DNA from: Bacteroidota bacterium
GTDB lineage: Bacteria > Bacteroidota > Bacteroidia > Chitinophagales > Chitinophagaceae
Assembly (NCBI GenBank): GCA_026391455.1
Contig: JAPLEH010000070.1
Span: 62,001 to 126,000, forward strand
Direction: 5' to 3'
DNA: 64,000 nt
Part shown: positions 7,345-16,371 of the stretch, piece after piece
How positions within the stretch are numbered: position 1 is the stretch's first letter
How the letters are laid out: each line of letters begins with the position of its first letter
Notes under the pieces: model-generated
Databases searched by the model: none
What the model was told of the DNA's origin: nothing
What the model saw: the letters and a program-made list of their open reading frames with translations, nothing else
Translations under genes and position numbers: made by a program

Positions 7345-8049
7345 ATGTCAAGAAGTTTTGATATAGTAGACACCAAAGTAGAAGAGTGTGAATTCTTTCT
7401 TACTAAACTTGGAGAAACTATTGAATTATGGCCAATGTCGCAAGAACCACAATTTTATTTAAGCGCATTTGCTTCAGCCACACGAAGTATAACATTTACT
7501 ATTCAAGCCTCTATATCGGATATTCCAAATTTTGCTGAATGGTATGAGAAGCATCGAATAAATTTAAAAAACAATAAGCTTGCAAAATATTTCGTGGAGG
7601 CAAGGAATTCATCTCAAAAAATAGGATACTATCTGATTGGAGGTAGACAATCAAACTATGATGAACAAGCAAATAAGATTACGCACTTCTATTTTCAGTA
7701 TATAAGCAATTTTAAAATTGAAGACTTTCCAGACGAAGATGTTTTGTTAAGCTGTAACTATTATTTCAAGGCTCTCTTAGAAATTGTAAGAGACTGTTAT
7801 ATTGTTTTTGGAACTACTATTGATCCTGAAAAGTTTTTCACTTATGAGAATTTAGTTAATAGTAACAAGACAATAGAAGATTTTGAAGAACAAGCAGGAT
7901 ACCCAAGAGGACATACTAATATTCCAGGATTCTCAATTAAAGAAAGGATCGACCTAATAAGCAGACATCATCCCTCATCAAGAATCGATTGGATTATAGA
8001 AAAGTATTTAGGCACAAATAGGTTTGGCGAAAATGATGAAACCAACTAA
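7345..8049 (+). CDS. Unknown island protein, 234 residues
   Basis: No signal peptide or membrane segment, so probably cytoplasmic. The sequence is rich in Phe, Tyr, Ile and Lys and is AT-rich in codon choice, like the neighbouring large island genes and unlike the flanking chromosome. The first half looks helical ('FASATRSITFTIQASISD', then 'KLAKYFVEARNSSQK'), a pattern loosely like HEPN-type helical proteins. The HEPN catalytic R-x4-6-H is not convincing: 'RNSSQK' has no His. It stands alone between two long gaps. I do not recognise the family. It could be a separate cargo gene of the island. Confidence 0.75.
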   Translation: MSRSFDIVDTKVEECEFFLTKLGETIELWPMSQEPQFYLSAFASATRSITFTIQASISDIPNFAEWYEKHRINLKNNKLAKYFVEARNSSQKIGYYLIGGRQSNYDEQANKITHFYFQYISNFKIEDFPDEDVLLSCNYYFKALLEIVRDCYIVFGTTIDPEKFFTYENLVNSNKTIEDFEEQAGYPRGHTNIPGFSIKERIDLISRHHPSSRIDWIIEKYLGTNRFGENDETN

Positions 8050-8449
8050 ACCTGCAGCCAAAAAACGGTTTTGGGCAAATGTGACAGGATAAATTAATTT
8101 CAGCCAACTGCATCACCGATATTCAGTTCTGGCAGGACGCTCAATTTTGGGCTTTAGTTCTTAACTTCATCTAAACAAAACATCAGCTGCGGTTCAGGGC
8201 GGAAAGTTGGAAAATACCACACCAGCCCAAAGCCGCCGACGTTAGCAGAAACCCAATGGCGACAGTACAAACTTGAAACTTTGGTGCTTTTAATCAACTG
8301 ACATATGAAAAAAAACATATCCGACAGACATAGTTTCACACGACCAAGCCTTTGCTTCGTTTTTTATTTTTTGCCAACGCACATATTCTTTAATTTAATT
8401 TTTCAACGCTTAAATAAAAATATTTTAGCGAAAAGTATCAACCATAAAT
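8050..8449. other. Long AT-rich gap before the HATPase/PRTase operon
   Basis: No convincing ORF on either strand. The left part is of mixed composition with repeated TTTTGGGC words near 8072 and 8147 and a GACGTTAGC-containing segment near 8238-8246. The right part, from about 8340, is very AT-rich and should contain the operon promoter. A near-perfect 24-bp palindrome lies just upstream of the ATG at 8450. Confidence 0.4.
8407..8430. promoter_or_regulatory. 24-bp near-perfect palindrome upstream of the island operon
   Basis: CGCTTAAATA and TATTTTAGCG are inverted with a 4-base centre and a single mismatch. The right edge is 19 bases upstream of the ATG of the 1772-codon gene. It could be an operator for an autoregulator or a stem in the leader RNA. 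No regulator gene is adjacent, so the binding partner is unknown. Confidence 0.4.
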
Positions 8450-11400
8450 ATGAGAATAGAATTTGATGCAAAATTTACATCAAGAGACCTCACAACATTC
8501 ATAAATGTTTACTACGAGAAGTCAATGAATGCCAGTGAAGTTATCTTCTCTATGAAGAAACTTGAATGGATAGCCGTTGAGGAATTAACATTTTTGTTTG
8601 GATGGATTAGGAATGTGAAATTTAATAACGAAAAACTTAAAATGATTTTCGTTGAATTACCCACAATCAACCAAACAGAACCAGAAGACTTCAAAGACGA
8701 AAAAGAAAAAGATGAAACGATTAGGAGAAGAAGAACAAGACTAATAAGTCTTGTTGAGAATTGGAAAATAATCTCCGCTTGTGGTTTGGCTGCGGACGAA
8801 ATTAACATTAACAGGGACATAAATTCTTACTTAGGAAAAAGTCATTTAACAGATAATAATTGGCACAGTATTATTCCATTCAAAGCAATCCCATTTTTAA
8901 ATTATCATAGCTACAACGAGTTACGGGAAAATATAAAATCAGAGGTTGAAGGAAAATTTAAACTGCAAGAACGAACAATAAAACTATTAACGAGCCATAC
9001 AACAAAATCAATTTTTGACAACAAGACTTTAAGCAACATTATTACAACAGAGTTATACCTAAACTCGTTGCACCATTCTTTTAATCCTGATCCAGAATTT
9101 GAAAATAAAGAATGCTATTTTTCAATTTCCCTAAGAAACAAGATTGACATTGCTAAATATATTGAAACCAAAAAAAAGGAAGGTCTTGAACTAACAACTG
9201 AGGCGGCAGAGAAAAAAATTCAAGGAATTTTATCTTCAAATTCTGAATCTGAAAGAATTAAGATTGAACGGAACTATTTTAAAAGTGACAAAGGTAATCA
9301 GATAAGAAATGACACTTTTATTGAATTCACTTTTTTAGATTTTGGAAAGGGAATTCCTTCAACACTTAGAAAAAAATACCGTGAGGAATTAAACGATGCT
9401 GAAAGAAGGGAACTCTTAAAGCAACAACTTTCTGACAAGCATTTTGAAAGCAGCAAATCAGAAAAAGTAAATGAAGACTCATTGATAATTGAATATGCCT
9501 TTCTACTTCATTCTTCCAGTAATCCATTCAATAAACAGTTACAAATAAATGATTATGTTCCAAGAGGTTTGTTTTTCCTTATTGACATGGTCAAAAGATA
9601 CAACGGAATGGTTGTCGTTAAAAGCAACAATGGATGTGTTTCATATTCGTTTGATGACACCAGTAAGCCGACAAAGGATTGTATAAGTTTTTCTGAAGAA
9701 ACAAATGATAATTTCCCTGGAACTTTAATATCTATTTACATTCCAGCAGAAGTAAAAGACAAACGAGTAAAAGTAAATGCTGTTGAAAGAGTATTAACCC
9801 AAAGCAGTACCTCACAAAAAAGGGAAATCAAATACATTGGAATATCGGAGATACTCAAAGAGAGCAATCAATTTCAAAAGCAGACGTCTGAACTTCAAAT
9901 AAATGGTTACTACGATAAAACATTTGAAATTCTAAACGATTCACTTGATAAATACAATCAAGAACCAACATTATTAATAGTTGATTTTGCAGGATGTGAT
10001 TCATCAATTATTGACCACAAAATTTACTATTATCTTTCAAATACTCCAAAAATAAATTTCCAAACAACTCTTGTAATCATTAACGGCACAGATAAGAATG
10101 TTATCACAGACGTTCAAAAGAGCATAGCAATTTCAGATGATTTATTATTTAGACCAATCCCTTGTATAATTTCAAAGGAAGAAGTCATTTGGATAGGAAT
10201 TAAAAATCTTAATGACGAACCACTATTAAATAAACTTTGGCAATACGCTGATGGAGGATTTTCAGAAGCAGCAAGTGAATTCAAAAACACTGACCAATTA
10301 AAGGGTAACGTAATAGAAATAAATTGGATTGGTAAAGACGAAAAACATGGAAACATTTCTGTCTTCATTCCATCAAAAGATAAAGTTTTTGAATATTACT
10401 CATACGATTACACACCCAAAAAATATTTAAAGCAGATTCTTTTCAAAGAGGAAAAGCACAAAGTTTTAAGAAGGCAAGACAATACTGTTTATTGGACATC
10501 AGGAGGATATTATCAAACTGAATTCATTCGATTCATTGAGAAGCTCTATGAAATAAATTTAGGTACTCAAACCCCTACCAAATATCCAAATGATTTTGAA
10601 TTCGGAAGAAAAGTTTCCGAATACTTAATTAGGAAATTTGAATTACTAAAAGGTGATTTGAATTTTGATTATATCGTTAGCGTAACATTAAGTAGCCAGC
10701 TTCTTGCAAATTCTGTAAGAAACATCTATTGTGAATTAAAAGGCATTCCAAAGGGAGAAGAGCCTCAAATAATTCGACTCGCAAATTATTATGAATTCAC
10801 TACTGAGAAAGCGTTCAAAAAAATTGAGAAAGGAAAAAAGGTTTTAATTGTCAATGATGTTATTTCAACGGGAAAGTTGAGCAATGAAATTTATGAAAGT
10901 TTGATAGTAGAAAAAGATGCAAATGTAGTCGGTATATTTTCTTTAGTTGATTCAAGACAACCTAAAAATGAAAAGTGGGAAATTGACCACTTCTATTTTG
11001 AGTCTATAGACGATAATACTATTTGGCTTCTAAAATATCCCGTAAAAAAATACGCAGAGTATAGAACCATTGACAAAAAATATGAAAATGATAAACCTAA
11101 AATAATTTCCATTGACCCAGTAATAAACACTCCAAATACAATGAGTTATCAAAGGAGTGATACGGATAGATTAATTTACTCCGACTTTGCCACTGATTCA
11201 GTTTTCGATTCAAAGAATTTTTTACAAAAATTTGAAGACCCTAATAGATTGTGGGTAGGACATTTGCACCACAATGTGGCACATCACAGTTATTATTTTC
11301 GATTACACAATTGGTTTGAAAGCGAATCTGGAAAGAATTTAATCAAACAACTCATAACGGAGATAAAAAACAATTATCAGAGTAAATCTTTTCAAGACGA

Positions 11401-13768
11401 GAATAAGAAAAGGAGAAAAAATGTTTTGTCTTTTATCGGTGAGGAACTAAAAAAATTTGAAAATTATTTTTCTACTGATGAAAACATAAAAGTTCAATAT
11501 CAAAACGTAATTAATGAATTGAACTCATTGGAAGAACTTACAGGCAACGATTCGCCATTAAGTAATATTGAAACTGACATTATTTTCTATCCAATGTATA
11601 GCGGGTCAGAAGTTTTTAATAGAGATGATTACAGAGATATTTTTGAAATTAAAGAACACTCGAAATTTATTCTTTTCCCTTTAGGTAGAGTAGATAGTCC
11701 AAAAGGTTGGCGTTTTACTTTTCCACCAAAGGTTTTAAATGAAATCACAGAATCGTATAAAAATGTTTTCATCATTGATGATGGAACATGCACAGGTGAA
11801 ACATTAATGCAGACAATAGATTCCGTGGCATTCTTAAACGTAAATCGAATTACCGTTTTATCTGTTGTAGGTAGATTAGAAGATTTTCAAAGGGAATTTT
11901 TTACACGATTACATTCTATAAAAGTAAAGTATGAGCAGAAAAAAAACCCTCATACCAAAGAAAGAGAAGTAAAAGATAGAGTTGTTCCATTGAGTATTTA
12001 TTTTGGAGTTCACTTTCATATTCAAGTTTATCCCGCATTTACGGATGTGTGTCCATTCTGCGAAGAAGAAAGAACTCTAAAAAAAGAGCTTGAATCTAAG
12101 AATGTTCCTATTGCCCCAGTGAAGGAGTATATCAAGAAAAGACTTGACGAAATTAAATTGTTTGATACCGATGGTAGTTCGTTTGAAAACCCTTCTGATC
12201 TTTCAATAAAATATTCAGGATTGCCGCCCTATATCCCATCCGAAATTGATAGATACAAATTATTTGAGTATAGAGATAAAATTGGGAAACTTGCTTCATA
12301 CAGAACCTTTGCAGAATATTTACAAGACTTTGATAACAATGATTGGGAAATATGGATTGCAATTCTGCTTCATGAACCCAAACTAATTAAAATCATTGAC
12401 CAGTTGCTACCATCATTAAAAAGGTCATTGATAAATCACATTGAACGAATAATTACATTTAAAAATAAAGAACCCTTAAAATACAAATGGCATGTTTATG
12501 ATATTGTTAGGTTCTATTCAATAATTTTAGGAACAAACATTTTTAAGTATGAAACATTTAAGCAGCTAATAAAATATTCTTCTACTTCAAGTAAGAAAAC
12601 CAAAACAGAATCTGAATTTGAAACAACCATACAGTTCATAATTTATTTTGCATGGAAAAATTTAAAGTTTCCAGAGAAAAAAGAAAGACAGTTAAAAAAA
12701 CCTGAAATTATTTTCAACATAGAAAAATATTGGATTAAAGATTTAAAGCCAAACGAGAAAATACTGAAAGAAGATGCAGGGAATGCTATGAGATTTAACT
12801 ATTTGAGAAATCTATTGCGTTTTACAATGCAAGAAAAAGAAAAAGCAATTCCAGCCGAACCTCAATATTCTTTCTCTAAAATCAAAACTTTTTATCTCAA
12901 ACTACAATCCGAGTATCCAAATCATGTAAAGGGTTTTTTAATTGATTTCAACAAGAATTTAAAATGGCTTCAGAAAATAAAAAATAATCTCAACAATAAT
13001 ATTCCTATTGAAGAATCTACAATTACTCAAATTAAGAGTTCGACAAAAAGTGTATTCAATGATTATAAGGATATTCTCATTTCACTCATTGAGTCTTCAA
13101 GTGAAGTAATTAGATTGACTTCTATTTACGATAGACACATAAAGGAAAATGGCATTCTAAAAACTTCAAAGCGAGTTGAAACCAAAGTTCAAGAATTAGC
13201 ACTTTCGAGTTTGTCAAAAGACGTTATTGGGGAAATTATAACTGACTTAGAAACACTCCAAAAAATATACTTGTCGGGAGAAGAAGAATTTGCAAAATAC
13301 TTTATTAATCACGACCCAATTCTTATAAATATTATTAATGAATGCGTTGATAAATTTAATGAAGGTAACAGTGATGATTTGAACAACTATAATGTTGTAA
13401 TAGATTGCAAAAGGCATAATAAAATATCTGATGAACAGATAAACATTCATCCCGAATTACTGAATATTGTTTTTGATTCCTTATTTGATAATGCCTTAAA
13501 GCACACTAAAAAACACTTTGACTACAAGCCACAAAAAGAGGCAGTAATAATCGCATCATTTGACTACAAAAAGAAAGATGATTTCGTTGAAATACTTCAT
13601 AAGCAAAATATCAAAAACAAAAATGAAATTGGAAGTGGTTATGATGATATAAATTTAATTGTCCAACATTTTGGCGGTAAGGTTACAATCAATACAAAAT
13701 CACATAACTTTGAAGTTGAGATTTTGCTTCCTATTTCAAAGTTGCAAATAAATGAAGAAAATGAATAA
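8450..13768 (+). CDS. Giant HATPase - PRTase - PRTase - HATPase-like protein, candidate conflict-system sensor
   Basis: 1772 residues, no signal or membrane segment. Order seen: an N-terminal STAS-like segment (1-70); a GHKL ATPase with N-box E201-L-Y-L-N205-S-L-H208, G1 box DFGKGIPS (297-304), PRGLFFL (371-377) and a GTLISIYIP strand to 432; an alpha/beta segment near 506-535; PRTase 1 with DYIVSV (740-745) and PRPP loop VLIVNDVISTGK (798-809); PRTase 2 with loop VFIIDDGTCTGE (1106-1117); a CPFC pair (1201-1204); a long helical region; and a C-terminal HATPase-like domain with DNALKHT (1680-1686) and GSGYDDINLIVQHFGG from 1728. The last domain lacks a clear G1 DxGxG. The downstream protease-like gene overlaps its end by 17 bases. 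ATP- and PRPP-binding are expected from the families; a defence role is inference from architecture and the AT-rich island. Confidence 0.8.
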   Translation: MRIEFDAKFTSRDLTTFINVYYEKSMNASEVIFSMKKLEWIAVEELTFLFGWIRNVKFNNEKLKMIFVELPTINQTEPEDFKDEKEKDETIRRRRTRLISLVENWKIISACGLAADEININRDINSYLGKSHLTDNNWHSIIPFKAIPFLNYHSYNELRENIKSEVEGKFKLQERTIKLLTSHTTKSIFDNKTLSNIITTELYLNSLHHSFNPDPEFENKECYFSISLRNKIDIAKYIETKKKEGLELTTEAAEKKIQGILSSNSESERIKIERNYFKSDKGNQIRNDTFIEFTFLDFGKGIPSTLRKKYREELNDAERRELLKQQLSDKHFESSKSEKVNEDSLIIEYAFLLHSSSNPFNKQLQINDYVPRGLFFLIDMVKRYNGMVVVKSNNGCVSYSFDDTSKPTKDCISFSEETNDNFPGTLISIYIPAEVKDKRVKVNAVERVLTQSSTSQKREIKYIGISEILKESNQFQKQTSELQINGYYDKTFEILNDSLDKYNQEPTLLIVDFAGCDSSIIDHKIYYYLSNTPKINFQTTLVIINGTDKNVITDVQKSIAISDDLLFRPIPCIISKEEVIWIGIKNLNDEPLLNKLWQYADGGFSEAASEFKNTDQLKGNVIEINWIGKDEKHGNISVFIPSKDKVFEYYSYDYTPKKYLKQILFKEEKHKVLRRQDNTVYWTSGGYYQTEFIRFIEKLYEINLGTQTPTKYPNDFEFGRKVSEYLIRKFELLKGDLNFDYIVSVTLSSQLLANSVRNIYCELKGIPKGEEPQIIRLANYYEFTTEKAFKKIEKGKKVLIVNDVISTGKLSNEIYESLIVEKDANVVGIFSLVDSRQPKNEKWEIDHFYFESIDDNTIWLLKYPVKKYAEYRTIDKKYENDKPKIISIDPVINTPNTMSYQRSDTDRLIYSDFATDSVFDSKNFLQKFEDPNRLWVGHLHHNVAHHSYYFRLHNWFESESGKNLIKQLITEIKNNYQSKSFQDENKKRRKNVLSFIGEELKKFENYFSTDENIKVQYQNVINELNSLEELTGNDSPLSNIETDIIFYPMYSGSEVFNRDDYRDIFEIKEHSKFILFPLGRVDSPKGWRFTFPPKVLNEITESYKNVFIIDDGTCTGETLMQTIDSVAFLNVNRITVLSVVGRLEDFQREFFTRLHSIKVKYEQKKNPHTKEREVKDRVVPLSIYFGVHFHIQVYPAFTDVCPFCEEERTLKKELESKNVPIAPVKEYIKKRLDEIKLFDTDGSSFENPSDLSIKYSGLPPYIPSEIDRYKLFEYRDKIGKLASYRTFAEYLQDFDNNDWEIWIAILLHEPKLIKIIDQLLPSLKRSLINHIERIITFKNKEPLKYKWHVYDIVRFYSIILGTNIFKYETFKQLIKYSSTSSKKTKTESEFETTIQFIIYFAWKNLKFPEKKERQLKKPEIIFNIEKYWIKDLKPNEKILKEDAGNAMRFNYLRNLLRFTMQEKEKAIPAEPQYSFSKIKTFYLKLQSEYPNHVKGFLIDFNKNLKWLQKIKNNLNNNIPIEESTITQIKSSTKSVFNDYKDILISLIESSSEVIRLTSIYDRHIKENGILKTSKRVETKVQELALSSLSKDVIGEIITDLETLQKIYLSGEEEFAKYFINHDPILINIINECVDKFNEGNSDDLNNYNVVIDCKRHNKISDEQINIHPELLNIVFDSLFDNALKHTKKHFDYKPQKEAVIIASFDYKKKDDFVEILHKQNIKNKNEIGSGYDDINLIVQHFGGKVTINTKSHNFEVEILLPISKLQINEENE

Positions 13769-15308
13769 TCGAATAATCCATTTCGTTTTCAATGAGGATA
13801 TTGAAAACGATACTTTAGGATCATTTAACACATCAATTTCAAATATTGGTATTCCAGTTTGGCCAGTTCCGTATGATATTTCCACTTTTCAAACTTGCTT
13901 AAAGGCATTGGGTAGCGGATTTAAAGTCAGTATTTGGGTTCATATACAAGCGAATGACCAAACAGAGCAGAAGCAGAAATTGAATAAATTGAAAGGAATC
14001 CTTTTTTTATCAAAAAAGTTTTACAAAGCGTTTGGCATTGACATAAGTATGAAGGTTCGCTTCGTTACAAGACTTCCAGTTCCAGAACAAGAAAAGTTCA
14101 AGAGTGTATTGTTAGACGACCAAACAATTTCAGTTCCAGTTTTTGTTGATACAGCAGTTGACAAGGAATGTTTGAAAGCAGATTGGTTAGTAAATGTTAG
14201 TGACATAAAAATTAAAGACGATGAATCAGACACAGAAGACGATTCTATATTAAGAATTCCATCTACAAGCCCATTTTTAATAAAGTTCTTGCAAGAGAAT
14301 AAAATTGATGAAGTAAACAAGAGTTTATGTTCAACGAAGGAATTCTTACTTCAAATTTCAGAGCAGCAAGACAAACTTTGGCACGAAGCCTTACTAAGAC
14401 TGATTGGCTTTGATATGCCGAACCCTTTTCAAAACAAGTATTGGGAATTTAATAAAGATGTATTTACAAATTCATTTACTCTAAATTCAACGGACACAAA
14501 TTATGTAGAAACTATCTCTAAAAACTTTTCTGACATTGAGGAAGATGTAAAACTAAATGCGGCTAAGAAACAATGGGAAATTAAATTGAATTTTTTCTAT
14601 GCTATATTTGAAAGAGAGAAGAATATTAAAGATGGTTTTGACTGGGCTAATGCACCTCAAGAAGCATCTGCACTTTATGTATTACACGAGGCTTTGCACC
14701 AAGAGCATAAATTAGACTACAGGACAGTAAGTGGAATCGGAAATTTTCCAAAGACTGTTGAAGATGCAGACTACCAAGCGGATGCCTTTGCAGTGATTAT
14801 TGAGTTTTGCAGATACTATTTTGAAAACAAGTCAGGTACATTAACATCAAAATCTTTAAGAGAAAAAATTGTAAGAATTATTCGTATTGCAATTGAAACA
14901 ACTTTCTCCTTTAATCCATTAGGGCAACTTAGTGGTATACAAATAAGGAGGGTTAACCGATATCTAATTTGGTTTTATCAAATAGGTTTAATTGAAAAGC
15001 GAATTACTGATTCCATTTCTTTAACTGTTGCGTTGACCGAAATATTAAATATTTTATCTGTAAAACCAGTTATTGAAATAAGTGGACCAGCAATGTATGT
15101 GAACAAGGCAAGGGATAGGATATTGTATGACTTAAGCGATTACAATAGACATGATGAGGAACTTGTAATTTTTAAGGACAATGTGATTGAACGATTTGGA
15201 AAGACAAGAGATTTTAAACTTGAAACACTTGTCGAAGGGTTCAAAAAATCTAACTACAAAATCATTTACGATTTCATTTCAAATCTGTTTTGGGCTAAAA
15301 CAAAATGA
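13752..15308 (+). CDS. HExxH metalloprotease-like partner of the HATPase/PRTase protein
   Basis: 518 residues, cytoplasmic. The N-terminal ~115 residues form an alpha/beta-looking domain of unknown type ('IIHFVFNEDIEND', 'FKVSIWVHIQAND'). A zinc protease motif H312-E-A-L-H316 sits in a helix ('YVLHEALHQEH'), followed by D338-A-D-Y-Q-A-D-A-F at 338-346. That arrangement parallels the HExxH plus E..AN.FA pattern of M78/ImmA-like peptidases, with Asp in place of Glu, though the match is by eye. The C-terminal ~170 residues are helical with a winged-helix-like stretch. The ATG lies inside the end of the upstream gene (17-base overlap; an alternative ATG three codons later), so the two are translationally coupled. 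Likely the effector or activator of the pair (inference). Confidence 0.72.
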   Translation: MKKMNNRIIHFVFNEDIENDTLGSFNTSISNIGIPVWPVPYDISTFQTCLKALGSGFKVSIWVHIQANDQTEQKQKLNKLKGILFLSKKFYKAFGIDISMKVRFVTRLPVPEQEKFKSVLLDDQTISVPVFVDTAVDKECLKADWLVNVSDIKIKDDESDTEDDSILRIPSTSPFLIKFLQENKIDEVNKSLCSTKEFLLQISEQQDKLWHEALLRLIGFDMPNPFQNKYWEFNKDVFTNSFTLNSTDTNYVETISKNFSDIEEDVKLNAAKKQWEIKLNFFYAIFEREKNIKDGFDWANAPQEASALYVLHEALHQEHKLDYRTVSGIGNFPKTVEDADYQADAFAVIIEFCRYYFENKSGTLTSKSLREKIVRIIRIAIETTFSFNPLGQLSGIQIRRVNRYLIWFYQIGLIEKRITDSISLTVALTEILNILSVKPVIEISGPAMYVNKARDRILYDLSDYNRHDEELVIFKDNVIERFGKTRDFKLETLVEGFKKSNYKIIYDFISNLFWAKTK

Positions 15309-15384
15309 CGAAACAAACAAAAGCCTACGCATATACTTCACACTTTTTAAAACCACACGAAGCCAAGTAAGACTAAATTTTTTA

Positions 15385-15430
15385 AGAGGGTGTTTTTTCG
15401 ATACCTAATAATTCACCCTTCCTTTTTTTT
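15385..15430 (+). terminator. Likely terminator of the island operon
   Basis: An AGGGTG / CACCCT stem around an AT-rich loop is followed by CC and eight T, about 80 bases after the protease-like gene stops. It indicates that the next gene is transcribed separately. Confidence 0.55.
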
Positions 15431-15529
15431 ACAATTTCTTTTCCCGATAATATTGTGTTAACGGTTATTGTAAAAGTGACAAGATCAAAAAAAATAACAA
15501 CAAATACTATTTGCTGATTTTTACCGGAG

Positions 15530-16030
15530 ATGAAAACTAAGACAACCATAAAACTACCGTTGACGGACATTGAGAAAGCAAGTTTGAGAAAGAATAAAAT
15601 CAAAATTGCTGCCCTGCTTGACTTTGCAACAGACGAATTGGAAGTGTTGTTAAACGCTACAACTGAACGGGCAAAGGAAATTTATGCGTTAGCCCAATTT
15701 CAAACTGTTCCCTCAGTCGGAATGAAGTTTGCCGAAGACCTTGTGTTTTTAGGTTATTATTCACTCAAAGAATTAAAACAGAAAGACGGAGCTAAACTTA
15801 CAGACGAATACGAACAGAAAAAAGGTTATTGGGTTGATCCTTGTGTAGAAGACCAGTTCCGATTAGTCGTAAATTTTGCGAATACATACGACATAAATAA
15901 AACCTGGTGGGACTTTACCGAAGAACGAAAAAAGTTTCGCACTGAAAACGGTTATCCTATAAGCAGACCTCAAAAACCCTGGTTTGAAACAGCAGGGTTT
16001 GAACGCAAAGAGAAGAAAGTCGCCCACTAA
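15530..16030 (+). CDS. Helix-hairpin-helix protein of the Cdd1 ('pathogenicity locus') type
   Basis: 166 residues. Residues about 20-50 are helical, followed by a helix-hairpin-helix-like segment 'TVPSVGMKFAEDLVFLGYYS', 'LKELKQKDGAKL', and a Cys/aromatic region 'YWVDPCVEDQFRLVV'. This order matches the small Cdd1-type proteins (known as PF11731), which are predicted nucleic-acid binders without a proven role. The C-terminal third is positively charged and ends in KKVAH. It sits at the right side of the AT-rich island after the operon terminator. Its GC content is between that of the island and the chromosome. Whether it belongs to the HATPase/PRTase system is unknown. Confidence 0.72.
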   Translation: MKTKTTIKLPLTDIEKASLRKNKIKIAALLDFATDELEVLLNATTERAKEIYALAQFQTVPSVGMKFAEDLVFLGYYSLKELKQKDGAKLTDEYEQKKGYWVDPCVEDQFRLVVNFANTYDINKTWWDFTEERKKFRTENGYPISRPQKPWFETAGFERKEKKVAH

Positions 16031-16371
16031 CAGAAGTTTTTGAAATAACAGGGCTGTACCTCAAATAGTACAGTTACCCCACATCCTGCCACAAAAGTTA
16101 TTTGTAAAATCGGTTTATTTACCGAGTCTGCGCAACCGGGCACGTTGTAAACCTAATCTTCTTCGTTGATTATCAAATTTTTAAGATGAGGCTAATCTTT
16201 TTTTTAAAAAAAGTAGACCCCCTTATGTAATTAAACCCCAAGCCGCATCCTGTTACAGACAACTAATCATTTAACAGCCGGTTAGTGATACGGGGCTGGT
16301 CTCTACCAGCCCTCTTTTTTTCTTCGCTTTAATACGTCAGGCTCTTTTAACCAACCAATCAATCAAGGCTT
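16031..16371. other. Intergenic region at the right edge of the island, with terminator
   Basis: No gene seen. A weak AAGAT/ATCTT hairpin followed by a T-run lies near 16183-16205. A strong terminator, GGGCTGGT / ACCAGCCC with a CTCT loop and a T tract, lies at 16293-16321 on the plus strand. After it the composition returns to chromosomal level. The promoter of the next gene should lie just downstream of the terminator. Confidence 0.55.
16293..16321 (+). terminator. Perfect-stem terminator at the island right edge
   Basis: Eight-base perfect stem GGGCTGGT / ACCAGCCC with a CTCT loop, then T-C and seven T. Confidence 0.8.

Noticed and set aside
8231-8250. GACGTTAGC segment resembling part of an integron attC site
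   Set aside because: The matching inverted core and the expected spacing were not found, and no integron integrase is present.
8154-8339. 61-codon minus-strand ORF in the gap before the island operon
   Set aside because: No recognisable features, no start context and poor composition.
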